From contig NZ_PYAV01000008.1 in NCBI RefSeq assembly GCF_003014715.1, positions 1 to 64,000 on the forward strand: 64,000 nucleotides of DNA. Direction: 5' to 3'. The notes beneath the pieces are model-generated. The model saw nothing but the letters and a program-made list of their open reading frames with translations, searched no databases and was not told the DNA's origin. Each line of letters starts with the position of its first letter. The first letter of the stretch is position 1. Source of the stretch: Salsuginibacillus halophilus (lineage in GTDB: Bacteria; Bacillota; Bacilli; Bacillales; Marinococcaceae). The position numbers and the translations under genes are program-made. This document shows positions 17,949-25,872 of the stretch, piece after piece.

Positions 17949-20381
17949 TTGAGCGAAAACAGTCGTGAACAAGTGCGCTTTAACGTGGAAGGAATGACGT
18001 GTGCAGCCTGCTCTTCTCGGGTGGAAAAGGTATTAAACCGTACCGATGGTGTAGAAGAAGCAAATGTGAACTTGCCCCTTGAGCAGGCCACAATCTCATA
18101 TGACCCGGACGTGGTGGATGCACAAACGTTAGAAGCGCGCGTTGAAAAAGCAGGCTATGAGGTAAAAAAAGACACACAAGAATTTCAAGTGACCGGTATG
18201 ACATGCGCGAGCTGTGCAAACAGGGTGGAAAAGAAGCTTAACCGTCTTCCCGGGGTGGAGTCGGCGAATGTAAACCTTGCCCTTGAAAGTGCACAAGTCA
18301 CTTATAATAGTGAAGCAGTATCGATTGACAATATGAAACATGCGGTAGAAAAAGCTGGATTTGGCTTGAAAGAAAAAGAAGGTCAGCAAAGTAATGAAGC
18401 AGGTGAGGACCGAGCGGAGGAACAGCTTGGTAAGTTTTTATTTTCGGCAATTTTGTCACTCCCGCTTTTGTGGACAATGGTCACCCATTTTGAATTCACA
18501 TCGTTTCTTTGGGTGCCTGAAGCTTTTATGCACCCGTGGATTCAGCTTGCGCTTGCAACGCCGATTCAGTTTATTGTTGGGTGGCAGTTTTACACCGGGG
18601 CGTATAAAGCTTTGCGTAATAAATCAGCTAACATGGATGTATTAGTTGCTATGGGGACATCAGCTGCTTATTTTTACAGTATTTATTTAGGTTATCAATG
18701 GACACAGACCGGCGGTATGCCTGAGTTATATTTTGAAGCAGCAGCGATCATTATTACTTTAGTCGTGCTCGGTAAATTGTTTGAAGCGCGGGCTAAAGGC
18801 CGGACCTCACAGGCAATTCAAAAGTTGTTAAGCTTACAGGCCAAAACAGCTAACGTTTTACGCGAAGGGGAAGTTGTTGAAGTGCCTGTGGAAGACGTTG
18901 CTCGCGGCGATCGTGTGCTGATCAAGCCTGGTGAAAAAATCCCTGTAGACGGCCGCATCGTCGAAGGAAGTTCAACTGTGGATGAATCGATGTTGACAGG
19001 TGAGAGTATGCCGGTAGATAAAATGGAAGGTGAAGAAGTTGTCGGTGCAACATTAAATCAGGCAGGTGGTTTAACAATTGAAGCAACCAAAGTAGGCGAA
19101 GAAACTGCCTTAGCCCAAATTGTTAAAACGGTGGAAGAGGCTCAAGGCTCTAAAGCTGATATTCAACGTATGGTGGATAAAGTCTCTGGGATTTTTGTTC
19201 CTGCGGTGGTGGCATTTGCTGCAGTTACGTTTATCACTTGGTATACCGTTGTCGATCCTGGGAGTGTACAAAGTGCGCTCATTCCGACAATTTCAATTTT
19301 AGTCATTGCCTGCCCGTGTGCGCTTGGGCTCGCGACCCCGACATCAATTATGGCAGGGTCCGGCCGGGCTGCGGAACTTGGTGTCTTGTACAAAGGCGGC
19401 GAATATTTAGAGCAGGCACAAGCTGTAGATACAGTCCTACTGGATAAAACCGGAACAATCACAGAAGGAGAACCGCAAGTTACGAATGTGTATGCCGTTT
19501 CTGGATGGAATGAAGCAGCGCTTTTAGAAATAACAGCGAGTGCAGAACAGCCGTCTGAACACCCGCTTGCATCAGCAATTGTGCAAGGCGCAAAAGACCA
19601 GCATTTGCGTGTGCAGCAGCCGGAAAGCTTCACTTCACTGCCGGGCCACGGAATTGAGGCGGTTGTAGAAGGGAAATCGGTACTTGTAGGTACAAAAAAG
19701 CTGCTAGAAGAACGGAGCATTTCTTTTCAAGCAGAAGAAAAAGAAAGTCTTGAAGCTGAAGGAAAAACGGCGATGCTCGTTGCAATAGATGGCGAATTTG
19801 CTGGTATGGTGGCAGTCGCTGATACGATTAAGCCAACATCCAAAGCAGCTGTTGAACGTTTGAAACAAGCAGGTATGCATGTGGTGATGATTACAGGAGA
19901 TAACGCACGTACAGCTGATGCAATTGCTGAACGTGCAGGTATTAAGCATGTCCGGGCAGAGGTACTTCCGGAAGAAAAAAGTGCAGAAGTCCAGCGGTTT
20001 CAAAACTTAGGTCACCAGGTAGCGATGGTCGGAGATGGCTTAAACGATGCTCCGGCGCTCGCAGCTGCTGATATTGGGATGGCGATAGGAACTGGAACTG
20101 ATATTGCCATTGAAGCAGCAGACATTACACTCATGCGTGGTGACCTTCACAGTGCAGCAGATGCTCTACTTGTTAGTCAAAAAACGATGCGTAATATAAA
20201 GCAGAACTTGTTTTTTGCGTTTCTTTACAACACCTCTGCGCTTCCGATTGCAGCAGCTGGTCTGCTCGCCCCTTGGGTAGCCGGTGCCGCTATGGCGTTT
20301 AGTTCTGTATCTGTTGTATTAAACGCCCTCCGGCTGCAGCGTTTGAAGTTTACAGGTCAAGAGAAAGGTGGGGTTTCGTGA
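17949..20381 (+). CDS. copA: Copper-exporting P-type ATPase CopA
   Basis: 810 aa. Two N-terminal HMA metal-binding domains have GMTCAAC (Cys18, Cys21) and GMTCASC (Cys86, Cys89). Further on come the TGES actuator loop, the membrane CPC motif in [11 protein letters not shown], the phosphorylation site DKTGTIT, the HP dipeptide in SEHPLA and the hinge [11 protein letters not shown]. It pumps Cu(I) out of the cytoplasm. The TTG start has AAAGGAGGG just upstream, and the gap to csoR is 15 bp. A 26-residue membrane peptide gene overlaps its stop. Confidence 0.96.
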   Translation: MSENSREQVRFNVEGMTCAACSSRVEKVLNRTDGVEEANVNLPLEQATISYDPDVVDAQTLEARVEKAGYEVKKDTQEFQVTGMTCASCANRVEKKLNRLPGVESANVNLALESAQVTYNSEAVSIDNMKHAVEKAGFGLKEKEGQQSNEAGEDRAEEQLGKFLFSAILSLPLLWTMVTHFEFTSFLWVPEAFMHPWIQLALATPIQFIVGWQFYTGAYKALRNKSANMDVLVAMGTSAAYFYSIYLGYQWTQTGGMPELYFEAAAIIITLVVLGKLFEARAKGRTSQAIQKLLSLQAKTANVLREGEVVEVPVEDVARGDRVLIKPGEKIPVDGRIVEGSSTVDESMLTGESMPVDKMEGEEVVGATLNQAGGLTIEATKVGEETALAQIVKTVEEAQGSKADIQRMVDKVSGIFVPAVVAFAAVTFITWYTVVDPGSVQSALIPTISILVIACPCALGLATPTSIMAGSGRAAELGVLYKGGEYLEQAQAVDTVLLDKTGTITEGEPQVTNVYAVSGWNEAALLEITASAEQPSEHPLASAIVQGAKDQHLRVQQPESFTSLPGHGIEAVVEGKSVLVGTKKLLEERSISFQAEEKESLEAEGKTAMLVAIDGEFAGMVAVADTIKPTSKAAVERLKQAGMHVVMITGDNARTADAIAERAGIKHVRAEVLPEEKSAEVQRFQNLGHQVAMVGDGLNDAPALAAADIGMAIGTGTDIAIEAADITLMRGDLHSAADALLVSQKTMRNIKQNLFFAFLYNTSALPIAAAGLLAPWVAGAAMAFSSVSVVLNALRLQRLKFTGQEKGGVS

Positions 20382-20458
20382 AACGGAGATACCACTGGCT
20401 TCTAGCAGGATCTGGTTATGCAGCGGTTGTTACAGCTGTTTATTATATTGTGATTTGA
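20378..20458 (+). CDS. 26-residue single-helix peptide coupled to copA
   Basis: A GTG codon overlaps the copA stop (GTGA), with AGAAAGGTGGGG upstream. The frame encodes 26 residues: a basic start (MKRRYHW) followed by a hydrophobic helix (about residues 8-26), then TGA just before a strong terminator. Spacing, coupling and membrane character support a small protein. I know no family for it. It might modulate CopA or be incidental. Confidence 0.45.
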   Translation: MKRRYHWLLAGSGYAAVVTAVYYIVI

Positions 20459-20460
20459 AA

Positions 20461-20498
20461 AAAAGCCCCCGCTCTTCGGTTTGAGAGCGGGGGCTTTA
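20461..20498. terminator. Strong terminator after copA
   Basis: Perfect 12-bp stem AAGCCCCCGCTC / GAGCGGGGGCTT with short A and T runs. It also ends the minus-strand gene at 20518. Confidence 0.88.
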
Positions 20499-20517
20499 GG
20501 ATAGGTATAAAGACAAA

Positions 20518-20703
20518 TTAGTCAGCCGGAAGCATTTTCACAGACCAGTGAGGGTAATTGCTCTGGACATAGTGATAAAATGTTTTTGCTTTAGATTTTG
20601 TTTCAAACGTTTCCATGAAAAGTTCAGTTTCCCCTGCGAAAACTTCAGTTTGAATCTCTTCACCGAACTTATCACAAACCAAAATCTTAAATTGCTTTTC
20701 CAT
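20518..20703 (-). CDS. Small conserved-looking protein of unknown function
   Basis: 61 aa, with alternating strand-like segments (FKILVCDKFGEEIQTEVFAG), then a helix (SKAKTFYHYVQSN) and a hydrophilic end. GAAAGGAGC on the minus strand is well placed before the ATG. It contains one Cys and no recognisable motif. It is convergent with copA and alone in its transcript. I do not recognise it. Confidence 0.6.
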   Translation of the reverse strand: MEKQFKILVCDKFGEEIQTEVFAGETELFMETFETKSKAKTFYHYVQSNYPHWSVKMLPAD

Positions 20704-21013
20704 TGTTTAAGCTCCTTTCATATCGATACCGTTCTTTTATAATTAAGAAATACGCCGAATATCGTCTTATTTTCTGTTTATCACAAAACCTTGTTATAAA
20801 AACATTATTTTAATAAATTTGTAACATTAAACCTTTAGGCCTAAGACAAAACTTTAGAAGAATTAGGTTACGAGGCATTCGTGCTTATGAAGCTTCACAC
20901 AAGTTTTTAAGCATATTTAAAAAAAGTTTTGAGTCAGTGCAACCTATGTGTTACGATTGAAGACCGGTTTCATTAGGCGTAACCGGTTTCAAGGTAAAGA
21001 AAGGAGGATTGTT

Positions 21014-21235
21014 GTGGCTGGTTTCTTGGTGGATCATCACCATAAAGAAGTACACCGCACAACATTCATGAACGATCGATGCAACGTCTTGAAGCTGCCG
21101 CCGAGCGAGCGCATCACAAAGCTGAATGAAGGAGAGGTTCAAGCTTTACTTGACGCTTACGGTTATCAAAAATGTACTTGTTTTGACGGTCCTGAAATGA
21201 TAGCGACGCACACACATGAACTTTTGTATGAATAG
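21014..21235 (+). CDS. Small protein of unknown function, Cys/His-containing
   Basis: 73 aa if started at GTG 21014, which has AAAGGAGG 7 nt upstream. The same frame is open to 20948 but without a ribosome site there. The protein has a His-rich start (VDHHHKEVH), NDRCNVLKLPPSERITKLNEGEVQALLDAYGY and a C-terminal CTCF. The CxC and His residues could bind a metal, but this is only a possibility. Terminator at 21247. Confidence 0.5.
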   Translation: MAGFLVDHHHKEVHRTTFMNDRCNVLKLPPSERITKLNEGEVQALLDAYGYQKCTCFDGPEMIATHTHELLYE

Positions 21236-21246
21236 ATGAGTAACCT

Positions 21247-21284
21247 AAAACAGCGGGGGATCTCTCCGTTGTTTTATTTTTTTA
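21247..21284 (+). terminator. Probable terminator
   Basis: Imperfect stem AACAGCGG / CTCCGTTGTT followed by a long T-rich run. Confidence 0.55.
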
Positions 21285-21373
21285 TTTTCAGGGAAAAGGA
21301 ATGAAACCTTTGCCAGCAACGTACGTCTAATAAATTCTATTCCATCATAAGAAAAAGTAAGGAGGTTTTACGA

Positions 21374-21562
21374 ATGACAAACTACGCAAAGTTCTGGATT
21401 GTACTGGCGTTTAGTGCATTTATCGGTTTGTTGGCCATTGGCATCGTTCAAGCAGGGCCATATGCCATTCATGTAGCGGAAATTGCCATATTCTCTGTTA
21501 TGATGTTTTCGTTTTTATATGGTTTACTGCTTTTACAACAGCCAAACCAAGAAAGTTCATAG
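21374..21562 (+). CDS. Small two-helix membrane protein of unknown function
   Basis: 62 aa with hydrophobic segments at about 6-27 and 33-54 and a short polar tail. AAGGAGG precedes the ATG by 8 nt. It is not recognised and is transcribed alone, with a terminator at 21610. Confidence 0.6.
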   Translation: MTNYAKFWIVLAFSAFIGLLAIGIVQAGPYAIHVAEIAIFSVMMFSFLYGLLLLQQPNQESS

Positions 21563-21609
21563 CTCATAGATGGATAGCGTTCAGTCCGTGTTAAATGTGC
21601 AGGATGAGT

Positions 21610-21655
21610 AAGTGCTCGTTACTTAATGAAGTAACGGGTGCTTTTTGTTTTTTTA
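21610..21655 (+). terminator. Rho-independent terminator
   Basis: Stem AAGTGCTCGTTAC / GTAACGGGTGCTT followed by TTTTGTTTTTTT. Confidence 0.75.
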
Positions 21656-21800
21656 TAGATTATAGAGCGGAGCTTATCGGCATGGTTATCAATTGTGCGG
21701 AAGGTGTAATTAATGACCAACCAAACTGTCGAATCTGCATGTCTTTTTATGTTAAAATCGCTACAATCGTCATTTATCTTCAAAAAAGTGAGGTTTTCAA

Positions 21801-22106
21801 TTGTATATTGTAACTGCAACGGTTGTTGTTCCAAAAGAAAAAACTGAAGAAGTTATAAATATTTACCGTAATCGGTCGCGCAAAGTGGATAATGTCGACG
21901 GATTTCAAAGTTTTCAACTGCTGCAAAACGATAAAAAGCCTGAAGAGTTAACCGTGCATATGATCTGGGATTCTAAGGAAGAATATTTAACTTGGGTTCG
22001 AAGTGATCACTTTAAAGAAATTCATGACTTGGAGAAACACTATCCTGATCAAGAGCTTGCAGGCATTGTTCCAACCGTTACTCAGTATGAAGTGGTGGCT
22101 GAGTAA
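21801..22106 (+). CDS. Antibiotic-biosynthesis-monooxygenase-fold protein (HmoA/IsdG-like)
   Basis: 101 aa. The ferredoxin-like ABM fold is suggested by MYIVTATVVVPKEKTEEVINIYRNR, VDGFQSFQLLQND and ELTVHMIWDSKEEYLTWVRSDHF. Several Bacillus relatives (HmoA, HmoB) degrade heme, but heme ligands cannot be assigned by eye and the ABM fold has other uses. The TTG start has GTGAGG 7 nt upstream. Its stop overlaps the next start by one base (TAATG), so it heads the operon that continues to 24157. Confidence 0.65.
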   Translation: MYIVTATVVVPKEKTEEVINIYRNRSRKVDNVDGFQSFQLLQNDKKPEELTVHMIWDSKEEYLTWVRSDHFKEIHDLEKHYPDQELAGIVPTVTQYEVVAE

Positions 22107-22447
22107 TGTCAAAGGAACGTATTGTTGAGGAAGTTGTAGCTGGAATTTATAAAGATTATCCGTGGGTGTGGGATAAGTTCGGGGAACGCGGAAAAGAAAA
22201 AACGATTGAAGATAACTATCATCATTTAGATCACTTATATACGGCTTACAGTACCGGGGAAGCTCAAATATTTTTAGATTATACAGATTGGCTCGTCACG
22301 GTCTTAACGTCTCGAGGGGTTGGTGTAGATCTTATTGTGGATAACTTTGAGCGTTTAGAGAAGAGCATTCCAGGGCGCTTGCCACAGAAAGAAGCAGAAG
22401 CTTATTTGAATTACTTGCAGCAAGCTCGAGTGAAATTAGAAACGTAA
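22106..22447 (+). CDS. Helical protein of unknown function in the B12/STAS operon
   Basis: 113 aa, predicted all-helical, with aromatic/His residues (YPWVWDKFG, NYHHLDHLYTAY, FLDYTDWLVTVLTSRGVG, DNFERLEKSIPGRL). The length and helical pattern recall small sensory or scaffold domains linked to stressosome proteins, but I cannot assign a family. It starts on the last base of the previous gene and lies 31 bp before the cobalamin-binding gene, so it is expected to work with it. Confidence 0.6.
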   Translation: MSKERIVEEVVAGIYKDYPWVWDKFGERGKEKTIEDNYHHLDHLYTAYSTGEAQIFLDYTDWLVTVLTSRGVGVDLIVDNFERLEKSIPGRLPQKEAEAYLNYLQQARVKLET

Positions 22448-22478
22448 AACAGTTGAATATAGAGAGTGGGGTGACCTC

Positions 22479-23123
22479 ATGGAGCTGGAGCCGCGATTGT
22501 TTGCAGAGCATTTATTAGCTGGCGATGATGTAGCAGCGTTGTTATATGTACAAAAGGCGCTCGAACATTTTTCTCATACGGATGTATACGAGCATGTAAT
22601 GACTCCGGCGATGTATCATGTTGGGGACCTTTGGGAGCAAAATAAAATCACTGTGGCCGAAGAGCACTTGGCCACGGGCGTTTGTGATTTTGTGCTTGCT
22701 CAAATTGATCACCGCGATCCGCCTGCAGCAGAAGCGCCACGTGTGCTTTTATGTTGTTTAGAAGGTGAAGAGCATTACCTCGGGTTAAAAATGGCAGCAA
22801 GTATCTTCCGCAGGTACGGGTGGCATGTGCGGTTTTTAGGACCGACTTTGCCACTAGAGCATGTGCTCAAAGATGCAGCTCAATTCCAGCCTCAAGTTAT
22901 AGGGTTATCAGGAGCGCTTGCTTACCGCATACCGCAGTTGAAGGCGTCTGTTGAAACGCTGAAGGCGGAAACGAATGCTGATATTATCATTAGCGGTCGT
23001 ACCGCTTTGATATATGACTTGGGTGCGCAGGTAGGATATGCTGCAGCAACGATCGCTTCTTTAGAGGCGCTGGAAAATTGGTTGGAAGATGGAAACGAGG
23101 GGACTGCAAATGCCACAATTTGA
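22479..23123 (+). CDS. Stand-alone cobalamin-binding protein, CarH-type light-sensor domain
   Basis: 214 aa. An N-terminal helical bundle carries the W-x9-EH motif (Trp52, Glu62, His63), which in CarH-type photoreceptors caps adenosylcobalamin. A Rossmann-type B12 domain follows, with ExHxxG (Glu97, His99, Gly102), where His is the lower axial ligand, then VIGLSGAL and DIIISGRTA. Unlike CarH there is no MerR DNA-binding domain. The residue after Trp52 is Glu, where Thermus CarH has the His used in the photoproduct. It probably signals B12 state or light to a partner, most likely the downstream STAS protein, whose gene it overlaps by 14 bp. A methyltransferase corrinoid protein is less likely because no such enzymes are nearby. 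Confidence 0.78.
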   Translation: MELEPRLFAEHLLAGDDVAALLYVQKALEHFSHTDVYEHVMTPAMYHVGDLWEQNKITVAEEHLATGVCDFVLAQIDHRDPPAAEAPRVLLCCLEGEEHYLGLKMAASIFRRYGWHVRFLGPTLPLEHVLKDAAQFQPQVIGLSGALAYRIPQLKASVETLKAETNADIIISGRTALIYDLGAQVGYAAATIASLEALENWLEDGNEGTANATI

Positions 23124-23916
23124 TAAAGGGTTTCCGCTGCCATGTTTTTATATCGATAAACGGTTAACAATCACGTCAACGACTGGCACAGGTGTCGATA
23201 AATATTTACAGGCAGCGTCTTTTTTAACGCTTGTAGAAGAAGGAAGCCGTTCAAAATTACAAACGTTTTTAAGTGGCGGCGAAACAGCCGAATCACCGGT
23301 TGAAGTAAATTTATATTTAAGAAATCAAAAGTTTCAGCTTGTCGATCTATATATGAGCTGGGAAAGCGAACTGCACGGTGTTGTTGTGGTGGTGCCGAAG
23401 CAGAATGTTTATGACCAGTCAGCTTTAGTACTAGAAGGTCTCCGCGGACGGCTGCGTGACACGAATTTTCAGCTTTATGAAGAAAAAGAAAAGCTGTCGA
23501 AAATTATAGATGAAAAAAATGCGTTGTCCGCACCGTTTATTACGCTTTCTTCAAAAACAGCTCTTGTCCCACTGTTTGGTGATATAGAGGCTGAAAAGAT
23601 GAAGACGATTGAAACCCATGTGCTTCAAAGAGCTTATAGCGGGGGATATGATTTAGTCTTCTTTGACTTTACAGGGGTTGGGGATATTACTGACGAAGGT
23701 TTTCAAGTGCTTGAAAACATCGTACGCAGCATGAGTTATCTCGGGCCGGAAATTGTCATTGTAGGTTTGCGCCCCGCTCACGCCCGGCAGGTTTATGAGC
23801 TGCGTCGTACGTTAAATATTCAGTTTCAACCAACACTTGAGCAGGCGTTGCACTTAGAGCGAGTTAATCGTGCGCAGGCTGTAATTCCGCAAAAGGAGGC
23901 AGATACTGATGGATGA
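23110..23916 (+). CDS. STAS-domain protein, RsbR/stressosome-like
   Basis: 268 aa. Residues 1-110 form a PAS-like sensory segment (FPLPCFYIDKRLTITSTTG, FLTLVEEGSRSKLQTFL), 112-135 a helical linker, and 142-255 a STAS domain (APFITLSSKTALVPLFGDI, DLVFFDFTGVGDITDEGF, IVIVGLRPAHARQVYEL). This is the layout of RsbR paralogues that build the stressosome controlling SigB. At the usual phospho-threonine position (DT in RsbRA) the sequence reads TD (Thr194-Asp195), and the second site is Gln, so phospho-control may differ. ATG 23110 has GAGGGG 7 nt upstream and is preferred over 23089. Confidence 0.8.
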   Translation: MPQFDKGFPLPCFYIDKRLTITSTTGTGVDKYLQAASFLTLVEEGSRSKLQTFLSGGETAESPVEVNLYLRNQKFQLVDLYMSWESELHGVVVVVPKQNVYDQSALVLEGLRGRLRDTNFQLYEEKEKLSKIIDEKNALSAPFITLSSKTALVPLFGDIEAEKMKTIETHVLQRAYSGGYDLVFFDFTGVGDITDEGFQVLENIVRSMSYLGPEIVIVGLRPAHARQVYELRRTLNIQFQPTLEQALHLERVNRAQAVIPQKEADTDG

Positions 23917-24157
23917 GAAGTTGGTGGCGCAAGTCGATGGTCTTGTAGAAAAATATACAGAGCTGCTGCTTGGTGAAGCGACAGAGGAACGGAAAGAAAA
24001 GGTGCGTCTCTGGATTTTATACACTTATATCTCTAAGCAAATGCCGCCGCTCGTTAAACATTGGAATGAAAGCTATCCAGATGCAAAGGAAAATATGAAA
24101 GAGCTCGTTTACGAAATTAAAGCCTTGAACGAAGCGCATAATAATGAAGATAAGTAA
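23909..24157 (+). CDS. Small helical protein closing the B12/STAS operon
   Basis: 82 aa, all-helical, charged, no membrane segment. It overlaps the STAS gene by 8 bp, with AAAAGGAGG upstream, so it is co-translated. Features include a helix with LWILYTYISKQMPPLVKHWNES and an acidic end. No family recognised; it may be an adaptor for the sensor or STAS protein. Confidence 0.6.
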   Translation: MDEKLVAQVDGLVEKYTELLLGEATEERKEKVRLWILYTYISKQMPPLVKHWNESYPDAKENMKELVYEIKALNEAHNNEDK

Positions 24158-24161
24158 AAAA

Positions 24162-24195
24162 AACAGCTGGCGCATGAAGATGCGCCAGCTGTTTT
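24162..24195 (+). terminator. Terminator of the B12/STAS operon, left copy
   Basis: Stem ACAGCTGGCGCA / TGCGCCAGCTGT plus T-run. A near copy with a changed loop is at 24771, on the other side of repeat D. Confidence 0.82.
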
Positions 24196-24770
24196 ATGAA
24201 CTGTTGACAAAGTACAAAACTTAACATTAACTCACAACTTACTGCTTCAACCGCCGCGGGCTGCCCTATTAAGAGAAGAAACCGAATCATGAACGTAACC
24301 TTCACCCCAGACGGACGCTTTCCCGAGGGCTTGGCTTCAGCTAACTTGTTCGATTTGATTTCCAATCGAACAAGTGGATCTTCAGCCTGCGCTGAATCCT
24401 CTGGGAGTCGCCGTCTTTTGTTTTGGTCACTTTTACATTTGTATATGGTTCGTTTGATCGCTCATGAAGTGTCATGATGAAATTGATTCATGTAGCTTGA
24501 GCAAAAAGCTCTCTACAATTCATGACCAGCAAATGACGCAAGGCTGACGAGCGCCGGCGGCGACGCCACCAAAAACAGCGCGAGCCGAAAATCCCGCAGG
24601 CAGTGACTTTCTGCCGAGGAAGTTGAGGCCGTGACGGGGGCTAAGAAGACACGGTGAGATCAAGCTTTAGCGTAGATCAAACCGATGTCGCACTTGTGCC
24701 CTGCGGGTGCAAGCGTCCGCCGAAAAGCGACATCAGCCTCGGCTTTTCTTGAAAGTTTGTCTACACGCTG
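24196..24770 (+). repeat. Terminator-flanked intergenic repeat, copy D (long form)
   Basis: About 575 bp between two copies of the same terminator. The left end is GAACTGTTGACAAAGTAC and the right end AAAGTTTGTCTACACGCTG. The central hairpin (about 24310-24418) uses CTTGTTCGATT / AATCGAACAAG. It carries the extra ~120-bp module (about 24597-24720), with GAGATCAAGCTTTAGCG and AACCGATGTCGCACTTGTG, shared with copies F and G. Directly after its right terminator another left end (GACTGTCGATAAA at 24805) begins and fades into unrelated sequence by about 24900, a probable second, decayed element. Confidence 0.82.
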
Positions 24771-24804
24771 ACAGCTGGCGCTTCAATATGCGCCAGCTGT
24801 TTTT
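24771..24804 (+). terminator. Terminator, right copy next to repeat D
   Basis: Same stem as 24162-24195 with four loop differences. Such divergence suggests the loop and stem ends drift while the stem is kept. Confidence 0.8.
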
Positions 24805-24900
24805 GACTGTCGATAAATTAATAAGACATGAAATTTCAGGGACATTTTGTTTCTCAAAGCTTCGAGGTTTTTACAGACAGAGGGGTTCCTCAATAGTTAG
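24805..24900 (+). repeat. Decayed partial repeat element
   Basis: GACTGTCGATAAA followed by AAATTTCAGGGACA and CTTCGAGG matches the first ~60 bp of the repeat family (compare 3178 onward), then similarity is lost. No terminator or gene is seen between here and the CotF-like gene at 24994. Confidence 0.45.
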
Positions 24901-24993
24901 CGCTTCAACGATTTCAAGTAAGTCAAACACGTTATCTATTGTCTGCACACTCAGCTTACGTTTTTAAGCAACCTTTGTAACAAGAGATTGCTT

Positions 24994-25320
24994 TTAATGG
25001 GTTTGAGTAGTAGGAAGCTGTTCTTTATATCCGGAGAATTGACTGGATTCCTGTTTCAATTGATCTGGTTGGGCAGCGTCAAAGCTGTACCAGCCTTTTT
25101 TAAACATCATATTAAATAAATCACGCTGGCAGTCCTGCGATTCATTTGCGATTTGTTGAATTTCTTTATAAAACTGTGCGTGACTGGCCTCATTCATAGC
25201 AATACTGTAAGAACTTGTCATATACTTTTCTGTTGCAACGAGGTCGTTAATAAAGTCACGGTCATTCATAGCCGGTCCTGTTGGTACTTCTGTTTTCGGG
25301 TTACTAATCTTTTGTGTCAT
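24994..25320 (-). CDS. Spore coat protein, CotF family
   Basis: 108 aa. MNDRDFINDLVATEKYMTSSYSIAMNEASH and the FYKEIQQIANESQDCQRDLFNMMFKKGWY block are typical of the Coat F (CotF/YraF/YraG) family, a ferritin-like helical fold found in spores and mother cells. The Tyr/Gln-rich short tail fits a coat protein. It follows another CotF-like gene by 13 bp on the same strand, so the two are probably co-transcribed late in sporulation. Confidence 0.85.
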   Translation of the reverse strand: MTQKISNPKTEVPTGPAMNDRDFINDLVATEKYMTSSYSIAMNEASHAQFYKEIQQIANESQDCQRDLFNMMFKKGWYSFDAAQPDQLKQESSQFSGYKEQLPTTQTH

Positions 25321-25333
25321 GATGATTCCACCT

Positions 25334-25597
25334 TTAATTCATTTGATTTGCTGAAGTAGCGTGGTGATCAAGCAGCTGCTGAAATTTATGATAATGCCGC
25401 TCATGCATGGCGCACGTATGCTGCAAAGACTGCTGAATTTCCGGGTCCTGACACTGCTCTGCAAAAAAATTAGCTTTCTTAGCTGCTAATAAATTCCACG
25501 AGAGCATATCCTTTAAGTAAAGCTCATCCTTTACTGTCAACACCTGGGGAGGTTGGGGCATAATCTGCTGATTGCCGGTTTGCTGCTGTTGTTGCAC
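25334..25597 (-). CDS. Small CotF-like spore coat protein
   Basis: 87 aa. A Gln-rich start precedes VLTVKDELYLKDMLSWNLLAAKKANFFAEQCQDPEIQQSLQHTCAMHERHYHKFQQLL, which is the short CotF-like pattern often found beside a full CotF protein. The GTG start has AAGGAGG 7 nt upstream on the minus strand; an overlapping ATG is in another frame. It is first of the two-gene coat cluster. Confidence 0.78.
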   Translation of the reverse strand: MQQQQQTGNQQIMPQPPQVLTVKDELYLKDMLSWNLLAAKKANFFAEQCQDPEIQQSLQHTCAMHERHYHKFQQLLDHHATSANQMN

Positions 25598-25693
25598 ATA
25601 AACGCCTCCTTATGAAAAAAGTCAGTTATAGTATGAACAGGTTAAATGAATTTATGTAGGCATAAGAATATGAAAAATTTTCTGTAAACCATA

Positions 25694-25722
25694 TTGCCAA
25701 ACACATCAAATTACTATATGAT
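25694..25722 (+). promoter_or_regulatory. Putative promoter of the fadNAE operon
   Basis: TTGCCA, 17-bp spacer, TATGAT, 150 bp before fadN and upstream of two FadR-like boxes. Confidence 0.55.
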
Positions 25723-25768
25723 GAGTGTAGATGATGAACAGCGATTCATTTTTATTTTTCACAAGATA

Positions 25769-25786
25769 TGAATGATCATTCATTCG
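25769..25786. promoter_or_regulatory. FadR-like operator 1
   Basis: TGAATGATCATTCATTCG matches the B. subtilis FadR box TGAATGAMTANTCATTCA at most positions. FadR represses beta-oxidation genes until long-chain acyl-CoA binds. Confidence 0.7.
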
Positions 25787-25832
25787 GGTTTACTTTTATT
25801 TGCTCCATTTGTAACGCATTTCGCTAGCAAAA

Positions 25833-25850
25833 TGAGTGATTGTTCATTCA
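25833..25850. promoter_or_regulatory. FadR-like operator 2
   Basis: TGAGTGATTGTTCATTCA, another close match to the FadR box, 22 bp before the fadN start. Two boxes 64 bp apart (about six helical turns) could allow cooperative binding. Confidence 0.7.
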
Positions 25851-25872
25851 AAACAGATAGAGGAGGAAGACA

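Noticed and set aside
24289..24477. Open frame inside the repeat elements starting MNVTFTPDGRFPEG
   Set aside because: It starts at the same place in several copies but stops at different points, lacks a proper ribosome site, and its sequence is explained by the conserved hairpin arms.
24830..24993. Additional gene between repeat D and the CotF-like gene
   Set aside because: The plus-strand frame across it starts inside the repeat and has no ribosome site; the sequence looks like decayed repeat followed by AT-rich spacer.
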